A DNA stretch of 64,000 nucleotides from Bin87 sp965217175 (GCA_965217175.1 OZ244251.1:1674001-1738000); one strand, 5' to 3'; counted from the stretch's first letter, positions 52,688 to 61,639 are shown. Notes: generated by a model from the letters alone, not told the origin. Numbers and translations: made by a program.

Positions 52688-52710
52688 CCCTCTCCCAACG
52701 GGGGAGAGGG
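52688..52710. terminator. CCTCTCCC hairpin repeat between convergent genes
   Basis: CCCTCTCCC and GGGAGAGGG pair perfectly across a 5-nt loop. It shares its core with the hairpin at 511-536. Followed at 52722 by ATGGATGAACAGGAT, a motif repeated at 60768 and 60928. Confidence 0.6.
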
Positions 52711-52759
52711 AGCCGAGTCCAACATGGATGAACAGGATTTTGGGCTGTGGTTTGCTGGG

Positions 52760-53908
52760 TTATTTGAATGCGGGCAGGACGTGCTTGCCGAACATTTCGA
52801 TGGATTCCATGACCTTGGCGTGTCCGACGGTTTCGGTGGCCATGAGAAATTGCAGCTGGTCGACGCCGGTTGCTTCGTGAAGTTTGGCGGCCTTGATACA
52901 GCTCTCGGGGTCTCCGGCGACGATTACGCCGCGGTCGGCCAGGGTATCGGCGTCGAATTCCTCCCAGATTTTTTGGGCCAGAGCAGTTCCGCCAGACAGA
53001 TCCACCGCACCGGCTTCACCGGCTTCGCCTTCGGGCTCGACTTCGATATAGCGAGAGAAATTCTGCTGCAGATGCTCGGGGATTCCGCCCCACTGGTCGA
53101 GCAAACGTGAGTAGACGTCCTTCTGGTCCTGCACGTAGGGTCGGCCGGGACCGAAGAAGGTTTTAAGAGAGTCGGCGCAGAGTTGCCGGGTAGCCGAGCC
53201 GTCGGCTCCGCAGAGCCCAAACACGGAGCTGAGCCACTGGTTGTTGACGGTTTTGCCGACCGGTTTGGCGTTTTTGATGTTTTCGCGGTACGCCGAGATG
53301 TGAGGGGCCAGTATGGATGGGGCCGATATGCCCAGCGCCATTACTCCGATGCCCTTTTCGGCGGCCAGTTCGTAGGTGGCCGGCTGCAATGCGGCTACCC
53401 AGATGGGCGGATGTGACTGCTGGTAGGGCTTGGGCAGGACCTGACGGGGTGGTACGTTCCAGTATTTGCCTTCCCACTCGAAGTAGTCGGCATCCCAGAT
53501 TTTAGGGATCATCTGCAGAGATTCTTCCCACATTTCGCGGGTTTCCCGGGGATCGATGCCCATGCCGGTCTGTTCGTAGGCAGCGCTGCGGCCGGTGCCC
53601 AGATCGACGCGACCGCCCGACAGGTGATCCACCATGGCAACGCGCTCGGCGACTCGGATCGGATGGTGGTAAGGCAGGATGACTACGCCAAAACCGAGAC
53701 GGATGTTTTTGGTGAGGCGGCTGAGGGCTCCGAAGATAACCTCCGGGCATGGAGACATGCTGAAGGTGGTGAGAAAGTGATGTTCTACGAACCACACGTA
53801 GTCGAAACCCATCTCGTCGGCGAGACAGATTTGCTCGATGGTTTCTTCGATGACGGCGTGGTCGTCCAGTTGAGGACGCTGCATTTCGTAAGCCAAACCG
53901 AATTTCAT
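52760..53908 (-). CDS. LLM-class flavin-dependent oxidoreductase
   Basis: A 382-residue luciferase-like monooxygenase. Features are MKFGLAYEMQRPQLDDHAV, VEHHFLTTFSMSPCPEVIFGALSRLTKNIRLGFGVVILPYHHPIRVAERVAMVDHLSGGRVDLGTGRSA and PKPYQQSHPPIWVAALQP. It has ALAQKIWEEF and a C-terminal VAGDPESCIKAAKLHEATGVDQL nucleotide or flavin region. Third enzyme of its kind in the window. The substrate is unknown. Near the start the sequence gives GGGGAAAATCCTTATG, a moderate ribosome-binding site. Confidence 0.87.
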   Translation of the reverse strand: MKFGLAYEMQRPQLDDHAVIEETIEQICLADEMGFDYVWFVEHHFLTTFSMSPCPEVIFGALSRLTKNIRLGFGVVILPYHHPIRVAERVAMVDHLSGGRVDLGTGRSAAYEQTGMGIDPRETREMWEESLQMIPKIWDADYFEWEGKYWNVPPRQVLPKPYQQSHPPIWVAALQPATYELAAEKGIGVMALGISAPSILAPHISAYRENIKNAKPVGKTVNNQWLSSVFGLCGADGSATRQLCADSLKTFFGPGRPYVQDQKDVYSRLLDQWGGIPEHLQQNFSRYIEVEPEGEAGEAGAVDLSGGTALAQKIWEEFDADTLADRGVIVAGDPESCIKAAKLHEATGVDQLQFLMATETVGHAKVMESIEMFGKHVLPAFK

Positions 53909-54020
53909 AAGGATTTTCCCCTTACCAACGGACGCAGTTGTGCGGCGCTGGTGTCGTTGTCGGATGGTGAGATTCTACCCGCAGGCAAGTTAGGGGGCAA
54001 CCGGACGGGCGTGGCGACGG

Positions 54021-54055
54021 GATTGCCACGTTGCTGCGCTCCCCGCAATGACGGG
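54021..54055. repeat. TTGCCACGTTGCTGCG..CCGCAATGACGGG repeat copy
   Basis: A diverged copy of the 34-bp interspersed element in the 257-bp divergent gap between the flavin monooxygenase and the YceI gene. Confidence 0.7.
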
Positions 54056-54165
54056 AGTTGCCTTAACAATGTCTTGATTATTTGGCCGTAATCTATGTTT
54101 GTGGGGATCATGGGTTATCCTGTGTTTGATGAATCCAGGCAACTGGACGAAGGAGACCTGCAATC

Positions 54166-55005
54166 ATGAAAGTAGTTCGCCAACCGATAAGCGCCGCATT
54201 GCTCATGGCGGTGATGATCACGGCGGCAGCGATGGCCTGCGGAGCGCCTGCAGACGAGCCGGGCGCGGCCCAAGCCGGGCCCACCACGGCCTCCAACGCC
54301 GATCAAACGGTTGCCACCGCAGCTGAGCCACCGGCAACAGCCCCAGCTGCCGAGAGCCGGGCGCCGGTGAGCGCGGCGGGTGATAGCACCGAAGCAGCCA
54401 CTGCGACGCCGGCCCCCATGCCAACGGCGGGTGATCCCGCGGCGGATGCTGCCACTGGCAGCAACGTCGTTTTCACGCTGGTAGAAGGGAGTGTAGCGCG
54501 GTTCAAGGTGGAGGAGGAGTTGGCGAGGACCGGCTTCAAGGTGGCCACGGGCGTAACGCAGGACGTGGCCGGCTCAATTGCATTCGCAGCCGACGGAACG
54601 GTCATTGCGGACGAGAGCCGAATGGTAGTGATGGCGGCAACGTTGACCACGGACAGCAACCGGAGGGATGGATACGTACGACAGCGGACGTTGGAGACTG
54701 ACCAATATCCGGATGTGGTGTTTGTACCGACCAGCGTGGCAGGTCTGCCAGAATCTCTGGCAGGGGCGAGTGGAACGGTGGAATACACCATCACGGGCGA
54801 TCTGACCATCAAGGATCAGACGCGGGAGGTTACGTGGGATGCCACGGCGGAATTTGATGGCGCCGGCAACGTGTCGGGCATGGCCAGCGTGGAATTTACG
54901 TTTGAGTATTTTGATATGGACAAGCCCAGCGTGGCTGTGGTGTTGAGCGTGGACGATACGATTCGGCTCGAGCTGGACTACGTGGGTACGATTACTGAGG
55001 AATAG
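54166..55005 (+). CDS. YceI-like domain lipoprotein
   Basis: A 279-residue lipoprotein. The signal peptide ends AAAMAC (lipoprotein cysteine at residue 25), then an Ala/Pro/Thr-rich linker to about residue 95, then a YceI-like lipocalin barrel: RFKVEEELARTGFKVATGVTQDVAGSIAF, DGYVRQRTLETDQYPDVVFVPTSV, GTVEYTITGDLTIKDQTREVTWDATAEF. YceI domains bind isoprenoid-type lipids or amides. It is anchored outside the membrane. A two-component pair follows 49 bp later, which may control or sense it. The linker composition resembles the ABC binding protein's linker. Confidence 0.87.
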   Translation: MKVVRQPISAALLMAVMITAAAMACGAPADEPGAAQAGPTTASNADQTVATAAEPPATAPAAESRAPVSAAGDSTEAATATPAPMPTAGDPAADAATGSNVVFTLVEGSVARFKVEEELARTGFKVATGVTQDVAGSIAFAADGTVIADESRMVVMAATLTTDSNRRDGYVRQRTLETDQYPDVVFVPTSVAGLPESLAGASGTVEYTITGDLTIKDQTREVTWDATAEFDGAGNVSGMASVEFTFEYFDMDKPSVAVVLSVDDTIRLELDYVGTITEE

Positions 55006-55054
55006 TCGCTGCGCGCCCGGTTCACGGGGCCGTGGCGGTTGAAGAGTGATTGAC

Positions 55055-55747
55055 ATGGCAAAGGTGTTGATCGTAGAGGACGATCCCCATACTCGAGAAC
55101 TGGTGCGCGTCTACCTGGACCGGGAGGGACACGACGTGCTGACTGCCGAGAACGGTATCGACGGTCTGCGAGTCGCCCGGGAAGAAGCGCCAGACATAAT
55201 CCTGCTCGATTTGATGCTGCCTGGAATGGATGGCCGTGACGTGTGCCAGTCGTTGCGCGGGGAGTCGGATGTGCCCATTGTGATGCTGACGGCCCGGGTA
55301 CAGGAGGGAGATCGGCTGGAGGGGTTTGATCTGGGAGCGGACGATTACATCACCAAACCGTTCAGCCCTCGGGAGGTAGTGGCCCGGATTCGGGCGGTGC
55401 TCCGGCGCGCCGCGCGGGACCGGCAGGACGAAGAAAGGCAAATGGGCGAGCTGACCATTGGAGAAGTTCGCGTGGACCTGCGCAACCGGAGTGTGACCTC
55501 CGGTGAAGCGGATGTTAAAACGACACCCACCGAATTCAGATTGCTGACACTGTCTGCCAAAGAACCGGGCCGGGTTTTCACGCGCGATCAGATAATTGAA
55601 CGGGCGTTTGGTTACGACTACGACGGCTTCGATCGAACGGTGGACGTGCACGTTTCGAGTCTGCGGCGGAAGCTGGAAGCGACCAACGGGGGCAAACGCA
55701 TAATTCACACCGTTTACGGCGTGGGTTACCGGGTTAGCGATGTCTAG
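55055..55747 (+). CDS. OmpR/PhoB-family response regulator
   Basis: A 230-residue regulator. The receiver domain has ED at 9-10, the phospho-acceptor D52 (LLDLMLPGMDG), T/K switch residues (VMLTAR, DYITKPF), and the C-terminal winged helix ends DVHVSSLRRKLEATNGGKRIIHTVYGVGYR. ATG 55055 is preferred; GTG 55046 is in frame upstream. Its stop overlaps the histidine-kinase start by 8 bp, so the pair is coupled. The target is unknown. Confidence 0.94.
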   Translation: MAKVLIVEDDPHTRELVRVYLDREGHDVLTAENGIDGLRVAREEAPDIILLDLMLPGMDGRDVCQSLRGESDVPIVMLTARVQEGDRLEGFDLGADDYITKPFSPREVVARIRAVLRRAARDRQDEERQMGELTIGEVRVDLRNRSVTSGEADVKTTPTEFRLLTLSAKEPGRVFTRDQIIERAFGYDYDGFDRTVDVHVSSLRRKLEATNGGKRIIHTVYGVGYRVSDV

Positions 55748-57197
55748 CAACGGTGTGAACAGCCGGTGGGAATGGCGGCATCCATTCCGGAGTCTGCGGG
55801 CCCGAATGCTCCTGGTGCTAGGGGCGGTGCTGGTGTTGACGCTGGTGCTGGCGAGCTTCGTCAGCGGTGTGATGACCCATGCAGCGCTGGATTCTTATGA
55901 GACCACCGACCGGTTGTTTCTGGAACGCCGATTGTCGCAGGTGGTGTCGCGTTGGCATGACGACCATCGCGGTTGGGATCGGCTGGATGCTGCGGTAACT
56001 CAGATCGGGCCGGCGTTGGGGAGGCGGGTTGTCATACTGGACGAGGGGGGAGACGTCGTTGCGGATTCTTACCGGATCCGCCCAGATCACCAAACTGCAA
56101 AGCACACGGTTCCGGCGATGAAGATCAGCGAAAGCACGCCGATCAGCGGTGGCGCAGGCGAAACCATTGGTTATTTGCTGATACCGGAACCACCCGATGA
56201 GCAATATGCCCCGCCCGGATTCAGCATCATCCAAAGGAGTGTGACCCGTTCGCTGCTCATCGGTGGGGTGGCGGCTGGAATGGTTGGGGTGCTGCTGGTT
56301 GGGCTGATGGCCAACCGGACGCTGGCGCCGGTGCGACAACTCAGCGCGACGGCGCTGCGGTTCGGGCGAGGCAACCTGTCGGAACGGGTGCCGGTGACAG
56401 GTCCGACGGAACTGCGTGGGTTGGTGGTGGCGTTCAATACGATGGCGGACGATCTGGAACGCAGCGATTCTCAACGGCGGAACATGACAGCCGACGTGGC
56501 CCATGAATTGCGGACGCCGCTGTCGAACATCCGCGGGTATCTGGAGGCCATCAAGGACGGCGTGGTGCCAGCGGATTCGGCAACCATCGATACGCTGCAT
56601 CAACAGTCGCTGCACCTTTCGGAACTGGTCGACGACCTGGCGCTGCTGGCGAGCGCCGAAGCGGGTGCGCTGACGCTCAACGTCCAGGAGGTGGAGCTGG
56701 GTCCGGTGCTGAAGGATGCCGTGGACGCTTTCCAGCCACGAGCGAGAGCGGACGGGGTGAATCTGTCGCTGGACGTTTCCGATGCGCTGCCAGCTGTTTC
56801 CATCGACCCGATACGGGTGAGGCAAATAATCGGCAACCTGGTGGACAATGCGATCACGCACACTCCGTCAGGCGGAACCGTTGCGGTGGTTGCCGAGGTC
56901 ATCGCCGGCGACCCGGACGGCGTGCGAGGGGTGAACGTGTCAGTTACCGACACCGGGAACGGAATACCGCCGGACGAACTGGGGCAGATATTTGAGCGGT
57001 TTTACCGGGTGGATCCGTCGCGGTCGCGGGTGACCGGAGGAGCGGGACTGGGACTGACGATTGCCAATCAACTGGCGGTTGCGCTGGGCGGGCGATTGAC
57101 CGCGGAAAGCAGGCTGGGAGAGGGCAGCAGTTTCACGCTCACCCTGCCGGTGGACGATGGCGAACCATCCGGCCAGGGCGGGCCGATCAGGCGGTGA
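55740..57197 (+). CDS. Sensor histidine kinase with HAMP domain
   Basis: A 485-residue membrane kinase. Two membrane helices (about 22-44 and about 176-196) flank an extracytoplasmic sensor of about 130 residues. A HAMP domain (NRTLAPVRQLSATALRFGRGNLSERV) is followed by the H-box with H255 (MTADVAHELRTPLSN), the N-box NLVDNAITHTP, and the G1/F/G2 motifs DTGNGIPP, FERFYRVD and GAGLGLTI. Coupled to the OmpR-type regulator. Its stop overlaps the convergent M24 peptidase gene by 11 bp. Confidence 0.94.
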   Translation: MSSNGVNSRWEWRHPFRSLRARMLLVLGAVLVLTLVLASFVSGVMTHAALDSYETTDRLFLERRLSQVVSRWHDDHRGWDRLDAAVTQIGPALGRRVVILDEGGDVVADSYRIRPDHQTAKHTVPAMKISESTPISGGAGETIGYLLIPEPPDEQYAPPGFSIIQRSVTRSLLIGGVAAGMVGVLLVGLMANRTLAPVRQLSATALRFGRGNLSERVPVTGPTELRGLVVAFNTMADDLERSDSQRRNMTADVAHELRTPLSNIRGYLEAIKDGVVPADSATIDTLHQQSLHLSELVDDLALLASAEAGALTLNVQEVELGPVLKDAVDAFQPRARADGVNLSLDVSDALPAVSIDPIRVRQIIGNLVDNAITHTPSGGTVAVVAEVIAGDPDGVRGVNVSVTDTGNGIPPDELGQIFERFYRVDPSRSRVTGGAGLGLTIANQLAVALGGRLTAESRLGEGSSFTLTLPVDDGEPSGQGGPIRR

Positions 57198-58362
57198 TAC
57201 GGACGATCTCCCTTTGGACCGGAGACGAAGCGTAGGGTCCTTCGTCGCCCATGAAGGCGTCGATTTCGGAGCGGACGCCGAATTCGGGCAGGTAAATACC
57301 GGGCTCGATGGAGAATCCGATTCCAGGGATGATGCGGCGGGTGTCGTGGGTCTCAAAATTGTCGAGGTTGACACCTTCGCCGTGCACGGTGTGGTAGATA
57401 CTGTGTCCCAGGCGGTGGGTGAAATATTCCCCGTAACCGTGGTCGGCAATGTGGCTGCGGGCGACATCGTCTGCCTGCCAGCCCTGGACTGATTCCCCGC
57501 GGGAATGGCAGTTTTGCAGAAACGTAAGGGCAGCGTCCCGGGCTCCGACTACGATATCGAAGACACGCTGGTGATGCTCGGGCGGCTGCTCGCCCACGTA
57601 GGCCGTCCACGTGATGTCGGCGTAGACGCTGCCGGGAGTGTTTTCGCGGGCCCAAAGGTCGATGAGCACCCAGTCTCCGGGATGAATGACGCTGCTGCCG
57701 TGCTCGGCCGGTTCGTAGTGGGGGTCGGAGCAATGGGCGTTGGTGGAAACGATGGGGCCGTCGGTGGTGGTAAGGTTCTGCTCCCGAAAACGGCGGCGGA
57801 TGAATTCTGCTATTTCGAATTCGGTTAGGCGCTCGGACAGGCGGGCGCCGATGCGGGCGAAGGCTTCGTTTACGATGCGACCGAGAGCGTCAGCGGCGCG
57901 ACGATGGCCATTCAGTTGCTCGGTTGACCATCGCTGGGTGGCGTACTGCATCAGGTCGGCGGAAGAAACGACCTCGGGTCCCATGCTGCGGACGAGTTCC
58001 ACGGTGCCGGCATCGACGCGAGACACGCGGGGCAGGCTGTTGAATGGTGAATATTCCATGGCAATCTGTTGGGTGGCGGCCAGTGCGTCGCGCAACGCTG
58101 ATTCCAGGCTGGTGCGGCTGCTGTAAACGACGGTATCGACGTTGGAGTCGGCGAATTTCCCGGCATCGACGTGGTGGGTGAGCAGGCGCGCCGCACCCTC
58201 GGAAGGAACGAACAGGAACACCGGGCGCGTGACGTGCCCGGAAGCAGGAACTACCTGGGCGAGGACGGGGTTGCAACCAAGGTAGTCGTAGATTAGCCAA
58301 CCCGACAGATTTTCAGTGTGCAGGAATTCGCGGGCATCGTCGAGCATTTGTTGATCGGCCAT
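57187..58362 (-). CDS. M24 family (Xaa-Pro) metallopeptidase
   Basis: A 391-residue pita-bread-fold peptidase. The N-terminal creatinase-like domain spans about 1-140; the catalytic domain has the metal ligands in the WVLIDLWARE and YADITWT segments, HRLGHSIY, and the terminal SIEPGIYLPEFGVRSEID. Aminopeptidase P, prolidase and creatinase share this set, so the substrate is open. ATG 58362 follows AGGA; the frame is open to 58431. The gene end overlaps the stop of the histidine kinase. Confidence 0.9.
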   Translation of the reverse strand: MADQQMLDDAREFLHTENLSGWLIYDYLGCNPVLAQVVPASGHVTRPVFLFVPSEGAARLLTHHVDAGKFADSNVDTVVYSSRTSLESALRDALAATQQIAMEYSPFNSLPRVSRVDAGTVELVRSMGPEVVSSADLMQYATQRWSTEQLNGHRRAADALGRIVNEAFARIGARLSERLTEFEIAEFIRRRFREQNLTTTDGPIVSTNAHCSDPHYEPAEHGSSVIHPGDWVLIDLWARENTPGSVYADITWTAYVGEQPPEHHQRVFDIVVGARDAALTFLQNCHSRGESVQGWQADDVARSHIADHGYGEYFTHRLGHSIYHTVHGEGVNLDNFETHDTRRIIPGIGFSIEPGIYLPEFGVRSEIDAFMGDEGPYASSPVQREIVRITA

Positions 58363-58447
58363 GGAATGTCCTGTTGGCGGGTCGGGCGCGGCGAAGATAC
58401 GGATTACGGGTTGAGGGGATGGTTTGGGCAAACGCCGCCGGGTTCAG

Positions 58448-59275
58448 TTAAGCGTGGGTATGGTGAATTCCACCGTCCACGATGATGTTGGCGCCAGTCA
58501 TGTAGGAGGCTTGCTCGGACGCAATCATGCAGACTACGTCACCGATTTCGTGGGGCTTCCCGAGTCTTTTCATGGGTGAGCCGGACTCCATGTCGACCAT
58601 CATGGCCTCGACGCGAGCTTCGACGTCGGCTTCGCCGGCGTTGGCTCCCAACTCGTAGATGACGCTGGAGCGCAATGATTCCTGGGTTTCTTTGGAACGG
58701 ACGCCGGCGTAGATAACGTTGTTGACGGTGATGTTTGCTGCGGCGAGTTCGGAAGCCAGGCCTTTGAAATAGGCCAGCAACGGAGCCATGCTGAGAGCGG
58801 AGAGTGCGCCCTGTGGACCGACCTCGAGGGCGGACAGGGAAACGAGGTTGATGATTCTTCCAGCGCCGAGGCGTTTCATGTGGGGTACGACCTCGCGGGT
58901 GAGGTGGACGGCAGAGCGGAAGTTTCGGTTGAGAGCCGGATCGATTTTTTCGTCGTCGAGCAGGCTGGCCGGCGACACGGACTGGTCTTGCACCGCAGTG
59001 ACCAGAATACCAACGTCGCCCTGACGATTCAGCGTTTCGCGAACCAGACGGCGCACGTCCTGTTCCCGGTCGAGGTCGGCGATAACACCGCGGAACCGCT
59101 CTTGAGGTATGTGCAGACGGGCGAGCTCCAGCTCCACGTGGCGCAGGTGGCTATTGTCGGGTGCGGACAGGGCGAGGAGGGCGCCCTCTTTGGCCAGGGC
59201 GGCGGCGGCGGCGGTGGCGATTGATAATTGCGAATCGACCACTATGGTGACTTTGTTTTCCAGCCCCAGATTCAT
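58448..59275 (-). CDS. SDR-family protein lacking canonical cofactor and catalytic motifs
   Basis: A 275-residue short-chain dehydrogenase homologue recognisable from GRIINLVSLSA, VNNVIYAG and GANIIVDGG. But the usual TGxxxGxG is VDSQLSIATA (14-22), the NNAG motif is VTAVQD (92-97), and YxxxK is SALSM (159-163), where residue 159 should be Tyr and 163 Lys. A pseudoenzyme or a divergent function is likely. The frame is intact with no stop or frameshift, so it is probably not a pseudogene. It is 35 bp downstream of the CaiB gene and probably co-transcribed. Confidence 0.82.
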   Translation of the reverse strand: MNLGLENKVTIVVDSQLSIATAAAAALAKEGALLALSAPDNSHLRHVELELARLHIPQERFRGVIADLDREQDVRRLVRETLNRQGDVGILVTAVQDQSVSPASLLDDEKIDPALNRNFRSAVHLTREVVPHMKRLGAGRIINLVSLSALEVGPQGALSALSMAPLLAYFKGLASELAAANITVNNVIYAGVRSKETQESLRSSVIYELGANAGEADVEARVEAMMVDMESGSPMKRLGKPHEIGDVVCMIASEQASYMTGANIIVDGGIHHTHA

Positions 59276-59309
59276 TTGAGAATCCTCACACTACCCGATT
59301 AATCCGTGA

Positions 59310-60500
59310 TCAGATCACGCCAGCGGCAACCATGTTTTCAACTTCGGAGGTTGAATACCCCAGCGACGTTAATATCTCGCCGTTGTGTTCGCCAAGCAAT
59401 GGTGGGGGTTTGTCGAGGCCGCCGGGTGTTTCGGAGAATTTGATGGGCAGACCCGTTTGTTTGATGACGCCCAGCGTTGGATGGGTCATTTCCAGCAGCA
59501 TTTCACGGTGGATAACCTGTGGGTCGCTGAACACGTCGGCCAAGTCATTGATAGGCCCGGCGGGAACGCTGACGGCTTGCAGATCGGTGACCCAATCGTC
59601 GGCATCGCGGGCGAGGAAGAATTCCTGCAGCAGGGGCACCAACTCCGAACGGTGGTTGACCCGGGCGCCGTTATCGATGTAGTTGGGGTTCTCGTGCAAG
59701 TCCATTCGATCGATGCCCTGGCAGAAGCGGTCCCACAGGCGATCGGAGCCCACAGCGACGTTGAAATATTTGCCATCTTTGCCCATGAACGCCTGATAGG
59801 GCACCAGCGTGGGATGGGCGGCGCCGAGGCGTTGCGGAGCCTGGCCGGTGGCGAAGTAATAGCCGGCCTGGTAGGTCATCCAGGCAACCTGGGAATCCAG
59901 CATGGACAGGTCGATATTTTGACCCTTGCCGTCGGAGCCAGCCCGGTGGAATAGAGCGGTCATGATGGCGAAAGCGGCCCACATGCCGGCGCCGATGTCG
60001 GCAACGGCGATGCCCACCTTCTGCGGATCGCCTCCCAGGTCGCCGGTGATACTCATGATGCCGCTGATACCCTGCATGATCTGATCGTAGGCGGGGCGGC
60101 TCTGATACGGCCCGGTGGCGCCGAACCCGGAGATGGAGCAATAGACGACGCCGGGGTTCACCTGCTTAATGGTGTCGTAGTCCAGGTTGAAGCGACCCAT
60201 CACGCCCGGGGTGAAATTTTCTACCACCACATCGGCGTCAGCAGCGAGCTTAAGAAAAACCTGCTGCGCCTTCTCGTCGCGAAGATTGAGCGTGAGGCTG
60301 CGCTTATTGCGGTTAACGGACAGGAAGTAGGCGGATTCTTCACCGATGAAGGGGGGACCCCACTTGCGGGTGTCATCCCCGCTACCGGGCATTTCGATTT
60401 TGATGACATCGGCGCCGTAATCTCCGAGCATCAGGGTGCAGAAAGGTCCGGCCAGGGCGCGGGTAAGGTCGAGCACCTTGATGCCATCCAATGGTTTCAT
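59310..60500 (-). CDS. CaiB/BaiF family CoA-transferase
   Basis: A 396-residue class III CoA-transferase. It starts GIKVLDLTRALAGPFCTLMLGDYGADVIKIE, has NRNKRSLTLNLRDE, VVENFTPGVM and the catalytic aspartate D168 (ADIGAGMWAAFA). ATG 60500 is preceded by GGAGGT at some distance; the frame extends to 60566. It moves CoA between carboxylates (formyl, carnitine or bile-acid type), typically preparing a substrate for beta-oxidation-like breakdown. The degenerate SDR follows. Confidence 0.92.
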   Translation of the reverse strand: MKPLDGIKVLDLTRALAGPFCTLMLGDYGADVIKIEMPGSGDDTRKWGPPFIGEESAYFLSVNRNKRSLTLNLRDEKAQQVFLKLAADADVVVENFTPGVMGRFNLDYDTIKQVNPGVVYCSISGFGATGPYQSRPAYDQIMQGISGIMSITGDLGGDPQKVGIAVADIGAGMWAAFAIMTALFHRAGSDGKGQNIDLSMLDSQVAWMTYQAGYYFATGQAPQRLGAAHPTLVPYQAFMGKDGKYFNVAVGSDRLWDRFCQGIDRMDLHENPNYIDNGARVNHRSELVPLLQEFFLARDADDWVTDLQAVSVPAGPINDLADVFSDPQVIHREMLLEMTHPTLGVIKQTGLPIKFSETPGGLDKPPPLLGEHNGEILTSLGYSTSEVENMVAAGVI

Positions 60501-61106
60501 AATCAGGTATACCTCCACTAGCGCCGGCCCGATTGATTTCGGGCACCTGACGCTTGCCGCCGGCATTATAGCGCAACCGGCTGTGAATTATGGGTGTCCG
60601 GAAGCCATTAGTGTCATTGATTGTTGTCGGGCATCCGGGTAGTTGGTGTGCGGCGGGATTGCCACGCCGCTTCGCTCCTAACAATGACAAGCGGTGGGAT
60701 GATCCTTCGACGCGCTCAGGATGACCGGAAGTGAGGGCGTGTATTTACAGTGAGGGCGTGTATTTACATGGATGAACAGGATGGATAGGAAATTGAGCGC
60801 GGTGGGCGGCGGGATTGCCACGCCGCCCACCGCGCTCCTCGCAATGACAGGCGGTGGGATGATCCTTCGACGGGCTCAGGATGACCGGAAGTGAGGGCGT
60901 GTATTTACAGTGAGGGCGTGTATTTAAATGGATGAACAGGATGGATAGGAATTTGAGCGCGATGGGCGGCGAGATTGCAACGCCGCCGCGCTCCTCGCAA
61001 TGACAGGCGGTGGGATGCGCGGGGGTTCCTATCTTATCGCCGCGTTGGTATCATGGGCATATCGGGGTGGTCGCAGGGAAAGATGCGATGAATATAGGAG
61101 GGAATC
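60501..61106. other. 606-bp divergent intergenic region made largely of repeats
   Basis: Divergent gap between the CaiB gene and the VOC gene. It is dominated by the tandem repeat array 60651-61018. No gene is seen. The region 61019-61106 ends with ATAGGAGGGAATC, the strong ribosome-binding site for the VOC gene. Confidence 0.6.
60651..61018. repeat. Tandem array, about 2.3 units of 156-160 bp
   Basis: A unit starting CGGCGGGATTGCCACGCCGC begins at 60651, 60807 and (variant) 60967, giving periods of 156 and 160 bp. Each full unit contains a TTGCCACG..CAATGACA element, a GATCCTTCGACGGGCTCAGGATGA element, a 19-bp direct repeat of GTGAGGGCGTGTATTTACA (60731-60749 and again from 60750), and ATGGATGAACAGGATGGATA. 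The same elements occur singly elsewhere in the window. Confidence 0.85.
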
Positions 61107-61613
61107 ATGGGATATAAGCCGAGAAATCTAGGACACATCAACCTTTACGTACGTAATGCGGAAAAGGCTCGCGACTGGTATGAAGACCTGCTGGGTTTGC
61201 ACACCTACGGATTCAGACCCGGACGTGCTGCATTTATGACCGCCGATCTGGACAACTCCCACGAGATTGCCCTGACCGAGGTCGGGGAGAACGCCGAGGG
61301 CCCGCATGGAGGCCAGGTGGGTTTGAACCACATGGCGTGGTACATGGACAGCCTGGACGATCTCAAAGAGCTTTACCACCGGGTTAAAGAGAAGGGCATC
61401 GAAATCGAGCACGTTTCAGACCACGGGCATGCCATTGGGGTTTACATTCGCGACCCTGACGGCAACGGAATTGAGCTTTCCTACGAGATGCCCAGGAGCG
61501 AATGGGGCCACGACGAAAACGGGTATATGATCGGGGGCACGGAGAAAGGACGTATGCCAGGTCCGTGGGATGAAGAATTGGCGCAGAACGCGGCGGCGGC
61601 CGCATCCAGATAA
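61107..61613 (+). CDS. VOC-superfamily (glyoxalase/extradiol dioxygenase-like) protein
   Basis: A 168-residue VOC protein. It has GHINLYVRNAEKARDWYEDLLGL, GLNHMAWYM and GHAIGVYIRDPDGNGIELSYE; candidate metal ligands are H10, H75-region histidine and the terminal glutamate. It resembles one half of a catechol 2,3-dioxygenase. The reaction is unknown. ATG 61107 follows AGGAGGG. A strong terminator lies 27 bp after the stop, so it is a monocistronic unit. Confidence 0.88.
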   Translation: MGYKPRNLGHINLYVRNAEKARDWYEDLLGLHTYGFRPGRAAFMTADLDNSHEIALTEVGENAEGPHGGQVGLNHMAWYMDSLDDLKELYHRVKEKGIEIEHVSDHGHAIGVYIRDPDGNGIELSYEMPRSEWGHDENGYMIGGTEKGRMPGPWDEELAQNAAAAASR

Positions 61614-61639
61614 ACGGACGCTTCAAGTTTGACCGTGTC

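Noticed and set aside
60651..61018. Repeat array considered as CRISPR
   Set aside because: Units are 156-160 bp with no short repeat-spacer alternation and no cas genes.
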